Assembly (NCBI GenBank): GCA_002412495.1
Contig: DHVE01000103.1
Span: forward strand, 1-14,759
DNA: 14,759 nt
Direction of reading: 5' to 3'
Source: Betaproteobacteria bacterium UBA5216
GTDB taxonomy: Bacteria; Pseudomonadota; Gammaproteobacteria; Burkholderiales; SG8-41
Shown here in pieces: positions 7,157 to 14,026 of the stretch. Position 1 is the stretch's first letter; each line of letters starts with the position of its first letter. The position numbers and the translations under genes were made by a program. The notes beneath the pieces are model-generated. The model did not search any database and was not told the origin of the DNA. It worked only from the letters and a program-made list of their open reading frames with translations.

Positions 7157-8131
7157 ATGCGCCACGCTACCGTATTCGCCATTCTGTTTTTTGCGGCATT
7201 ACCACCGTCCAGCCCCCGCGCGCAAACCGCACCTTATCCCGCACGCCCCGTGCGTTTTATCGTGCCTTCCACGCCCGCCGGCCCCACCGACATACTCGTG
7301 CGGCTGCTGGCGGAGCACCTGACGCAATCACTGCGCCAGCAGGTGATCGTCGATAACCGGCCCGGCGCGGCGGGACGCATCGGCCTCGACACCGCCGCCA
7401 AGGCCGCGCCCGACGGCTACACCCTGTTTCTTGGCTCGCAGGGCAATCTCACGGTCAGCCCGTTTCTGCATCGCAAGCTGCCGTACGACACCGAACGCGA
7501 CTTCGCGCCCGTCGTGCTCGCCACGCGCGTGCGCTACCTGCTGCTCGCCCACCCCGCCGTGCCCGCGAACAACCTGAAGGATTTGCTGGCGCTGCTGCGC
7601 GCCAAACCGGGTCAGATGAATTATGCCTCCATCGGCGTGGGCAGCAGCAGTCACCTCGCGGGCGAATTGTTCAAAAAGGCGGCGAAGGTGTCACTGCTGC
7701 ACGTGCCGTACAAGGGTGCATCACCCGCGCTCACTGATTTGGTGGGCGGACAAGTGCAGTTTCTGTTTGCCTCCCCGGTGGCCGCCGCGCCGTATATCAA
7801 CAGCGGCCGCATCAAGGCCATCGCCATCGCCGCGCCGGCACGCGCGCCGCTGCTGCCCGACGTGGCCACGTTCGATGAATCCGGTTTACCCGGATTTGAA
7901 GCGTCCACCTGGTTTGGCGTGCTCACACGCACCGGCACGCCCAACGCCATCGTCACCACCCTCAACGAATCGATCAACCGCATCCTGCGCATGGACGACG
8001 TGCGCGCGCGGCTGGCGGCGCTTGATGCGGAGCCCGCGGGCGGGACGAGCAAGGCGTTTGCGGAATTTTTGATGGCGGAGCGGGTGAAGTGGGGTGGGGT
8101 GATTCGGGAGGCGGGCATCAAATCTGAGTAG
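7157..8131 (+). CDS. Bug/TctC-family periplasmic solute-binding protein (divergent copy)
   Basis: The protein has 324 residues with a signal peptide ending after PRA at residue 22. The family signature at about 30-45 (RPVRFIVPSTPAGPTD) has Ala where one of the paired glycines usually sits. PDGYTLFLG, the NYASIGVGSSSHLAGELF region and VPYKGASPALTDL follow, all typical of the ligand cleft. I chose ATG 7157 because the signal peptide begins there; the in-frame ATG at 7085 would add 24 residues with no export character. The ribosome site is weak (GGGA about 12 nt upstream). It is divergent from the LigB homologue, so the 83-bp gap 7074-7156 should carry both promoters, which is compatible with shared control. 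Confidence 0.92.
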   Translation: MRHATVFAILFFAALPPSSPRAQTAPYPARPVRFIVPSTPAGPTDILVRLLAEHLTQSLRQQVIVDNRPGAAGRIGLDTAAKAAPDGYTLFLGSQGNLTVSPFLHRKLPYDTERDFAPVVLATRVRYLLLAHPAVPANNLKDLLALLRAKPGQMNYASIGVGSSSHLAGELFKKAAKVSLLHVPYKGASPALTDLVGGQVQFLFASPVAAAPYINSGRIKAIAIAAPARAPLLPDVATFDESGLPGFEASTWFGVLTRTGTPNAIVTTLNESINRILRMDDVRARLAALDAEPAGGTSKAFAEFLMAERVKWGGVIREAGIKSE

Positions 8132-8525
8132 GAGGAATTGCCGGGACCGGTATCGCTTGACCCGGCAGGCTGGGTCTCACCGTTCGGTTCGTTTCGATCT
8201 GGGAAGGACGGAAAGCGGCCAGGAGCAGACCTCCACCGTTCCATCTCAATTTTCGACGGTTAATCTGCACCCTGCAGATACAAGCGCATGCACTGCCACG
8301 CTCACTGACGCGGCCGATGGTTGCGCTCGACCCGCGCATGCAGTGGTAAAACCGCATCAAAATGAAACGATGCAGGCCGAAGCCGGGGGCGAATGGTCAT
8401 CGAGAGTGTAGAGATTTAGGCAGCCAACGTGCGGTTGCCCGCTTACGGGGCTGGCGATACAGTTTCCGACGGGGGAAAGTGGTGGTTTGAATTTCCTATC
8501 GCTCGGATTGGTTCGCTCATTGCTG
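8132..8525. other. Gene-free stretch downstream of the divergent Bug gene
   Basis: No convincing gene is seen: the open frames here are short, lack ribosome sites and overlap each other on both strands. A perfect 7-bp inverted repeat TGCCGGG / CCCGGCA (8139-8145 and 8161-8167, 15-nt loop) lies just after the stop of the Bug gene. It could act as a transcription end, but it has no T-tract. Confidence 0.4.
8139..8167 (+). terminator. Stem-loop just after the Bug gene, possible terminator
   Basis: A perfect 7-bp GC-rich stem, TGCCGGG with CCCGGCA, begins 8 bp after the TAG at 8129-8131. The loop is 15 nt and no run of T follows, so it is not a standard intrinsic terminator. It might instead protect the 3' end of the message. 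Confidence 0.25.
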
Positions 8526-9863
8526 TTACCGATCTTCAAAAGAATGAACCGCGATCCACCGGCCGACGAAGCCGTCCTGAGCGGCCCAGGCAACGAAGGC
8601 ATCGCCGCTGCGCGTGCCGGCCATGTCGAGCGCCGTCGCGGCTACAGGGTGGAGTGTGTCTGCAAGACTCAACCACAGAGGCGCCGACCATAGCCCATCG
8701 GCCAGCATGGAATACGCAATGCCGGGGCGCCCCATGAAACGGTGGTCGATATTGCCCACCGCGACGGCGTGGAAGCGGTCGTTCCTGGCCGCGGCGATTT
8801 GCTCGGGTGGGCTGCCTAGGGGGTACGGCGCCGCGGGGTCGAGGTTGATCCAATTGTCGCCGCGGAGCATCCATCGATGCGCCAGCAGCACGGTGCCGCT
8901 CGCCGGGTCGACCGCCAGCGGCAGGCGGGTGCGTGTGTACTCCCATTCAAGCCGGTGCGACCCCGCCAGTTCGCGCAGGGCTTGGCCTTGAACGTCTGAT
9001 GGCGACCGTTCGCGCGACCCCGGCACTGCGGTCAGCAGGTCCTGGGTCGCGACGCGACCATACGCAAGAGACACTTTGCCGGGGCCGCGTGTCAGAAATC
9101 CTTGCAACAATGAGTTGGTGCCGGCCAGATCGACGTTGTACCCGGTGGCGTAGACAAGATGAATTGTTCCAGCCGCGTCTGACGCCGCCGCGATGACCAG
9201 CGTGTCCATCTCGCTTTTCGGATCAAGCACGTACCAGAGCCGATCCGCAGCCGCGCCATCGGCGACCAGCACGGCCTTGCGCGTCTGTTCGTGCCAAGGA
9301 AAGATCAGAAATGCGCCGGCCGGATACCCGCCCCCGCCGCCGCGCCAGACCCAGCGTCCGGGCGTTGCGCCCATGGACGCCCCTGACGCCGCGAAGGTCC
9401 AAACCAAGTCCTGGGTGCCCTGAACGAAGCTCGGCCTTTCGGCCTTGACGCCCGTGCCCTGCCAAACCGAACGCTCTGAGGAGCGCCATCGCCCATCCTG
9501 CAGCACCAGATGCTCCTCGTCGAGCAGTGCATGCAGCCGTCCAGTGGCGTCAAAGGTGCCGTCCAGCTTCGAAGGCCGGGCGTTGGAACGAATTACCTGC
9601 GGCGCGGCCACGCCGCCGGGGCCAACCACGACATGGAACACCTGCGCCAGTGTTGCCGAGGCAATCAGCACGTGAACCCGATCCGCGCCTTCAGCAACCA
9701 GCCGAACCTTGTCCTGACCCGTAGTCGCCATCCTGAGCAGATCCAGCGTCGGCCCCAACTGCACATCCGGCGCCATCAGCGGCGGTGCGGGAGGCGCGCT
9801 ACCGCAGCCAAGCACAAACAATGTGCACGCGACTTCCAAAACCAGCGCGGAAAGAAAACGCAA
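8526..9863 (-). CDS. Putative outer-envelope lipoprotein, possibly beta-propeller, 445 aa
   Basis: The N-terminus is a lipoprotein signal peptide, MRFLSALVLEVACTLFVLGC, with the lipidated Cys at residue 20; the lipobox VLGC has Leu at -2, which is slightly unusual. The rest carries recurring short motifs such as SDAAGTIHLVYATG, DRFHAVAVG, GIAYSMLADGLWS and GDAFVAWAAQDG, resembling blades of a sialidase-like or other beta-propeller. I infer that fold from repeat pattern alone. The start codon is TTG at 9863, supported by GAGGG 8 nt upstream and the immediate signal peptide; no ATG alternative gives one. The gene stands alone, with gene-free DNA on both sides. No enzyme motif is recognised, so the function is unknown. 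Confidence 0.8.
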   Translation of the reverse strand: MRFLSALVLEVACTLFVLGCGSAPPAPPLMAPDVQLGPTLDLLRMATTGQDKVRLVAEGADRVHVLIASATLAQVFHVVVGPGGVAAPQVIRSNARPSKLDGTFDATGRLHALLDEEHLVLQDGRWRSSERSVWQGTGVKAERPSFVQGTQDLVWTFAASGASMGATPGRWVWRGGGGGYPAGAFLIFPWHEQTRKAVLVADGAAADRLWYVLDPKSEMDTLVIAAASDAAGTIHLVYATGYNVDLAGTNSLLQGFLTRGPGKVSLAYGRVATQDLLTAVPGSRERSPSDVQGQALRELAGSHRLEWEYTRTRLPLAVDPASGTVLLAHRWMLRGDNWINLDPAAPYPLGSPPEQIAAARNDRFHAVAVGNIDHRFMGRPGIAYSMLADGLWSAPLWLSLADTLHPVAATALDMAGTRSGDAFVAWAAQDGFVGRWIAVHSFEDR

Positions 9864-10432
9864 TATGGATACCCTCTATTTGGCCGTCACGCGCTGCCAG
9901 CTTACAGGGTTTTCATGTCGTCCCCCGATTTGCCGCTGGCCCTTTGCAGCGGCTCGCACAGTAGTTTGTACAAGCTTACGGGAGCGCGCCATCGCCGTGT
10001 TGATCCATGTCAACAAGGACCGGTTTCAACCCGCACGCGGTGTTGCTGTGAAGCAAGCGGGCGCACCGTGCCTCGCCGTTTGTCTGCTGCCCGAACTGGC
10101 GGCGCGGCAGGCGGAGTCGCCTTTTGTTCGCGCGCCGGAAATAAGGTGCTGAGCTTTTGAACGATGGCCAGCTGGGACGAGAAGGTCACGCGTGGCCTGT
10201 GCGTCGATGCGCACGGCTTTAGTCTGCATGCCAGGGTGCGCTGCGGCGCGGAGCAACGCAACGAACTCAAATGGCTGTGCCGCTACATCAACCGCCCCCG
10301 CGCTTGCCAACGGCCCCTTTGAGAGAATCCGCTATGTCGGCTTTGGGTCGATTCCCGCCCCTCGCCCCGCTCGCGCGCCACACACGCCCAACGCTCGGAT
10401 GCCTTTTTCACATACACGGCAACCCAGCGAAC
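9864..10432. other. Gene-poor stretch with a transposase remnant
   Basis: No intact gene is seen. A perfect stem GCCGCTG / CAGCGGC (9932-9938 and 9947-9953, 8-nt loop) lies 70-90 bp upstream of the lipoprotein start; it lacks a T-tract on either strand. The IS91-like transposase fragment at 10164-10311 is annotated separately. The DNA after it, 10312-10432, shows no continuation of that protein and nothing else I recognise. Confidence 0.5.
10164..10311 (+). pseudogene. Remnant of an IS91-like transposase, internal fragment
   Basis: From about 10197 the plus strand encodes CVDAHGFSLHARVRCGAEQR followed by NELKWLCRYINRP. This is the well-known signature of the Y2/IS91-like transposases (typically GFSLHA.VRC....R..LE.LCRYI.RPALANERL). 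Only about 40 of the several hundred residues remain. The original frame breaks at the C5 run 10295-10299: removing one C restores RPALAN, after which similarity ends abruptly. A TGA lies in frame at 10158-10160, just upstream. The element is dead and lacks recognisable ends. It marks past mobile-element activity in this gap. Confidence 0.75.
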
Positions 10433-11182
10433 TTACCCCAGCCGATGCGCCCGCATAAACGACCGCACCTGCCGCACCGCGAGCGGGATACGTTCCTTCG
10501 GTTCCTTCCACGGAAACAAACTCACTTCGGATTTTGGCGCGAGCATCACAGATTCCATTGCGACGGCGTAGGGGTGCGCGGGCACGTCATCCGGCAGCAC
10601 CAGCAGCGGCGTCTGACAGGCGCGCACGAAATCGCGGGTGACGGTGAACACGAAGTCGGGGTTCGATCCGTACATTTTTTTCAGAAAGGCATCGATCATG
10701 GGCATAGTGATTTCGGGACGGCGCGCGACGAGCGCGGAGCCCCAACCCTTGATGTTGTTCTGATAAAACAGATCCGGCAGTTCCGGACGGAATCCGCTGG
10801 GCTGCACCAGCACTGCCGCGACAACGCGCTTGGGCGCGCGCTTCAATAAATTCCAGATAAACGGGCCGCCAATGCAAAAGCCCATCACCATGAATTCCTG
10901 AATGCCCAGGTGATCCATCAGGCCGATGTGGTCGTCGGTGTAGGCGTCCCACGGGCGGTCGATTTCCAGCGGACCGGACGATTGGCCGCCATTCGCGTTG
11001 CGCAAGTCCGCCGCGATGCAGCGATATTCATTTTTGAATTCCTCCATCGGGTTGAACGGCGCGCCGCCGGTGAAGTTGCCGAGGGTGGCGTTCAGTCCGC
11101 CGCCGGGGATGATCAACAACGGATAGCCCGTGCCGGTTTCCTCATAATGAATGCGGACATTATTTTTTTCGTAGAAGGGCAT
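10433..11182 (-). CDS. Alpha/beta-fold hydrolase with Cys nucleophile, 249 aa
   Basis: The alpha/beta hydrolase plan is clear: strand and oxyanion turn LLIIPGGGLNAT (22-33), AADLRNANGGQS (58-68), and the nucleophile elbow MGFCIGG with Cys103 where most members have Ser. Cys is the nucleophile in dienelactone hydrolase, though overall similarity is not to that family's usual length or motifs. Candidate acid residues are Asp198/199 in LPDDVPAHP; His203 follows closely, and no later His lies in the standard position except His246 near the end. AAGGAG sits 8 nt before the ATG at 11182, a strong site. It lies 55 bp downstream of a Bug gene on the same strand, so the two are likely co-transcribed. 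The substrate is unknown. Confidence 0.86.
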   Translation of the reverse strand: MPFYEKNNVRIHYEETGTGYPLLIIPGGGLNATLGNFTGGAPFNPMEEFKNEYRCIAADLRNANGGQSSGPLEIDRPWDAYTDDHIGLMDHLGIQEFMVMGFCIGGPFIWNLLKRAPKRVVAAVLVQPSGFRPELPDLFYQNNIKGWGSALVARRPEITMPMIDAFLKKMYGSNPDFVFTVTRDFVRACQTPLLVLPDDVPAHPYAVAMESVMLAPKSEVSLFPWKEPKERIPLAVRQVRSFMRAHRLG

Positions 11183-11237
11183 GGTGGTAGCTCCTTGTTT
11201 GTTGGGTTGTTGTGCAAATGCGTTTGTGACTGTGCAG

Positions 11238-12209
11238 CTACTCAGCTCTCATGCCGCGTTCCTTGACCACGCGCGCCCAGCGGTCGAGTTCTTTTTTCAG
11301 ATGCTCGCTGGCGGCGTCGGGTGAGCCGGCGACGATATCGAGGCCGCGGTCGACAAACAGTTTGATCTGCTCGGGTGTGGCGAGCGCTTTTCGCATGGCG
11401 TCGTTCAGTTGCGTAATCACTGCTCGCGGAGTTTTCGCGGGCGCGGCCAGGACAAACCAAGTCATGAATTCGTAGCCGCGGAGCCCGCTTTCATCGACGG
11501 TGGGGATTTCGGGAAACGCAGGCGAGCGCTTCAGGCTGCTGATACCGATGGCGCGCAGTTTTTTCGCGCGTACGAAAGCGGAGGTTTCCGCGATGTTGGT
11601 GAAGGTGGCGGTAACCTCGCCGCTCATCGCGGCAATCAAACCAGGGCCGCCACCCTTGAAATGCACGGCGACGAGACTGGTTTTGCCGAGATAATTAAAC
11701 AGCTCGCCCGCGATATGCGGATTGGTGCCGATGCCCGCCGAGGCGTAGTTGATTTGGCCGGGGCGCGCTTTCGCCAGGGCCAGCAGGTCTTTGACGCTGT
11801 TCACCGGCACGGAAGGATGCACCGTCAGCACCGAGGGCGAGGTGGATACCTGCCCCACCGGCGCAAAATCATTGATGGGGTGATACGGCACGCGCGGAAA
11901 AATCGCCGGGTTCACCACAAACGGCAGCGTGTTCATCAACAGCGTGTAGCCATCCGCCGACGCGCGCGCCACCAACTCGCTGCCGATGTTGCCCGACGCG
12001 CCAGCGCGGTTATCGACTATCAGTTGCTGGCCCAGCAACTCGCTCATCTTCGCCGACATCAGGCGCGAAATCAGATCCACACTGCCGCCGGGCGCGAAAG
12101 GCACAATGAGGCGTATCGGCTTGGTGGGGAAGGCGTCGGATTGCGCATGCGTGGTGAAGGGCGTTGCTGCCAATAAAATAGATAGTGATAAGCTTTTGTT
12201 TTTAAACAT
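11238..12209 (-). CDS. Bug/TctC-family periplasmic solute-binding protein (copy linked to Cys hydrolase)
   Basis: The protein has 323 residues. The signal peptide ends after THA at residue 22, and the family signature at 30-45 (KPIRLIVPFAPGGSVD) is canonical. DNRAGASGNIGSE, ADGYTLLMN and the INYASAGIGTNPHIAGELF segment follow, as expected for the two-lobed Bug fold. The start at 12209 is the first ATG in frame and begins the signal peptide; the ribosome site is weak (GGGA about 12 nt upstream). It leads a two-gene unit with the Cys-nucleophile hydrolase, which suggests the bound ligand or a derivative is that enzyme's substrate. This is inference from position. Confidence 0.93.
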   Translation of the reverse strand: MFKNKSLSLSILLAATPFTTHAQSDAFPTKPIRLIVPFAPGGSVDLISRLMSAKMSELLGQQLIVDNRAGASGNIGSELVARASADGYTLLMNTLPFVVNPAIFPRVPYHPINDFAPVGQVSTSPSVLTVHPSVPVNSVKDLLALAKARPGQINYASAGIGTNPHIAGELFNYLGKTSLVAVHFKGGGPGLIAAMSGEVTATFTNIAETSAFVRAKKLRAIGISSLKRSPAFPEIPTVDESGLRGYEFMTWFVLAAPAKTPRAVITQLNDAMRKALATPEQIKLFVDRGLDIVAGSPDAASEHLKKELDRWARVVKERGMRAE

Positions 12210-12237
12210 GATAATGTATTCCCAAACAGATGAAAGA

Positions 12238-12265
12238 TTGCCGTGCGCACCTTGGCACTTATCAT
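12238..12265 (+). promoter_or_regulatory. Candidate sigma-70 promoter for the small lipoprotein gene
   Basis: TTGCCG (12238-12243) and TATCAT (12260-12265) are separated by 16 bp and match the -35 and -10 consensus at 4 and 5 of 6 positions. It lies about 60 bp ahead of the ATG at 12326 in the gap between divergent genes. It was found by eye only, so chance is possible. Confidence 0.3.
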
Positions 12266-12325
12266 ACGCGCCGATGTTGAGAAAAGGGCGGCGGTGTCCC
12301 GCTGTACGCTACCGACGACAGCCTT

Positions 12326-12620
12326 ATGACCATCACCAGAGGACCGGCGGCCATTACTCTAAGCCTGATGCTGACCACTGCGGGATGCTCCGCCATAGGT
12401 TGCTATTAACGACGCCGCCATCAATATGGGCGCAACCGCAGTGAAGATTGCCGCCAAAGCCGTCCGCCCTGTTACGGACGCAGTGATTCCGGACGCCGAC
12501 AAAAAGAAAGAGGACAAGCAGGCAACGGCGATGCCATTTCCCGCTCGTCCTCCGTGCGGCATTGCCGCTGCGCGCGCCGAGTTTAGATATTCATTTCCAG
12601 AATATACAAACCGCCGGTGA
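12326..12620 (+). pseudogene. Small lipoprotein gene broken by a +1 frameshift
   Basis: ATG 12326 opens a 27-codon frame that is a lipoprotein signal peptide: MTITRG, a hydrophobic core, then LTTAGC with the Cys at codon 21 (12386-12388), followed by SAIGCY and a stop at 12407-12409. The next frame, open from 12399, continues with AINDAAINMGATAVKIAAKA and then VRPVTDAVIPDADKKKEDKQ. The join is constrained to about 12396-12409, and deleting one base there gives one protein of about 98 residues. The amphipathic Ala/Val segment and the VIPD-x-D-KKK-x-D tail resemble small lipoproteins found widely in proteobacteria. It overlaps the end of the convergent propeller gene by 38 bp. It is either a pseudogene or a sequencing error. 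Confidence 0.55.
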
Positions 12621-13833
12621 AACGATCCACGGTGTAAACGAGATTGCGATCATCGACATACACGTCGTTGATCTGCACCGAGCCCTTGGGCGACAGTGCG
12701 GGCGCGCCCGGCACGTAATACGCGATCTCTTGCGGCTGATACGGGTTTTTCACGTCGTACACACGAAGCCCGCCATTGAAGAACGTCGCGAGGATGATGT
12801 CGTCCGAGCGCCATGCCACGTCCAGCGGATAGTTTTCATACAGGTTGTGCGAACCGAAGCGGCCGCCGCGCTTGGTGAACACTTCCGCCGGCGGTAGCGG
12901 GAAGGTGGAGATGGGCACCAGGTTTTTCTCGTCGGCCATGTTGACCACCCAGGTCATCTTCGGCCAATCCTTGCCGTCGTCCTGCGTGCACTCGTCGGTG
13001 ACGATCAGCAGCTCTTTCGAAAACAGCGGCATCGCGGTGTGCGTAAAGCCGTTCATCGGCGGCGAGTAGTTGTAGGTCGATACCAGCTTCGGATTCGATT
13101 TGTCCTTGATATCGAGAATCACGATGCCGCCGTCGAGGTAGCCGAGATACGCGCGATCCGGACGCTCCGGATACCACTGCGTGTTGTGCGGCCGGTAGCC
13201 GCTGTCGAATTTCGGATGGCGCTTCAGCGGCGGCTCCTTGTCGGTGTCGCGCTGGCCCGGATACCACCAGCGGCCCACTTCCACCGGCTTGGACGGATTC
13301 TTCACGTCGATAATTCGATAGAACTGGTAATCCTTGTCGTTGCGCGGCGTGAAGTCGGCCGCGCCAGACGAGATATGCACATACTCGTTGTCCACGCACC
13401 ACACACAATGCACGCCCAGCGATTTCGGGCCGGAACAATCGAAGTGCGAAATTTTCACCGGCTTTTCCGGCGTGCTGATGTCCCAGATATCAAAGCCCGC
13501 TGGCGTCATGCCGAAATCACCGCGAATCTGGTGCGCGACATACAGCCGGTCGCCGCACACTTCCAGCGAATTCGAACGCATCTTGTGATGCGGCAATTCA
13601 GTCTGCACGATCACACGCGGCTTTAACGGATCGGTCACGTCCACCGCGGTAAAGTTTTTCGGCGCGGCCTCGTGGCCCAGCCACATGATCCGGCGGCCGT
13701 CCTTGGTTTTCTGCATGCCCATGCCTTCGCCCACGCCGCCGAAACCATCCAGCGTATTGTGCGACAGCAATTTGAAGTTATAGGAAAGCGTCTGTGATGC
13801 GTTGGTGCCGGAACCGATTGGTGCTTGTGCCAT
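12583..13833 (-). CDS. LVIVD-repeat beta-propeller protein, 416 aa
   Basis: Five LVIVD-type repeats are visible, each of the form x-V-x-D-V/I-x-x-P-x-K-P: about 61-77 (TAVDVTDPLKPRVIV), 113-129, 172-188, 236-252 and 355-371 (RVYDVKNPYQPQEI). This gives a propeller. Conserved-looking His residues open several blades: H54 (LGHE), H142 (GVHCVW), H216 (RPHNTQW), H265 (FTHTAM) and H329 (SHNLYEN). Such inward-facing histidines hold metal in some propeller enzymes; here this is inference. There is no signal peptide, so it is probably cytoplasmic. AAGGA sits 6 nt before ATG 13833. It is transcribed alone, divergent from the Tat-exported hydrolase and convergent with the small lipoprotein gene. The function is unknown. 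Confidence 0.85.
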   Translation of the reverse strand: MAQAPIGSGTNASQTLSYNFKLLSHNTLDGFGGVGEGMGMQKTKDGRRIMWLGHEAAPKNFTAVDVTDPLKPRVIVQTELPHHKMRSNSLEVCGDRLYVAHQIRGDFGMTPAGFDIWDISTPEKPVKISHFDCSGPKSLGVHCVWCVDNEYVHISSGAADFTPRNDKDYQFYRIIDVKNPSKPVEVGRWWYPGQRDTDKEPPLKRHPKFDSGYRPHNTQWYPERPDRAYLGYLDGGIVILDIKDKSNPKLVSTYNYSPPMNGFTHTAMPLFSKELLIVTDECTQDDGKDWPKMTWVVNMADEKNLVPISTFPLPPAEVFTKRGGRFGSHNLYENYPLDVAWRSDDIILATFFNGGLRVYDVKNPYQPQEIAYYVPGAPALSPKGSVQINDVYVDDRNLVYTVDRFTGGLYILEMNI

Positions 13834-13968
13834 GTTTATCCTTGAAAATTCGTATAGCGTTTTAAATATAACCGTTTGTTTTTAAATGCTATTTTTATAC
13901 CGGCCCGAGGGGTTTACAATGATTGCGGCGAGCAGACTGATATATCCGAAGCGCCGCACAGCGGGCAT

Positions 13969-13974
13969 TATAAT
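13969..13974 (+). promoter_or_regulatory. Candidate -10 element for the MBL-fold gene
   Basis: TATAAT is an exact -10 consensus 52 bp before the ATG at 14027. No good -35 box lies at 16-18 bp spacing, and no extended -10 TG is present, so an activator would be needed if it is used. Confidence 0.3.
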
Positions 13975-14013
13975 CAACCGAGCCGCAATACTCATTCCCG
14001 TGCGTCACGCCTG

Positions 14014-14020
14014 AAAGGAG
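14014..14020 (+). promoter_or_regulatory. Strong ribosome-binding site
   Basis: AAAGGAG lies 6 nt before the ATG at 14027 and fixes the start of the partial MBL-fold gene, placing the twin-arginine motif at residues 7-8. Confidence 0.8.
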
Positions 14021-14026
14021 TTCGCC

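Noticed and set aside
8157..8411. 84-codon plus-strand frame downstream of the Bug gene
   Set aside because: It has no ribosome site, no recognisable motif, and open frames on the other strand are equally long.
12556..12568. GCGGC-ATT-GCCGC stem-loop as a terminator for the propeller gene
   Set aside because: It has only a 5-bp stem with no T-tract after it on the minus strand.
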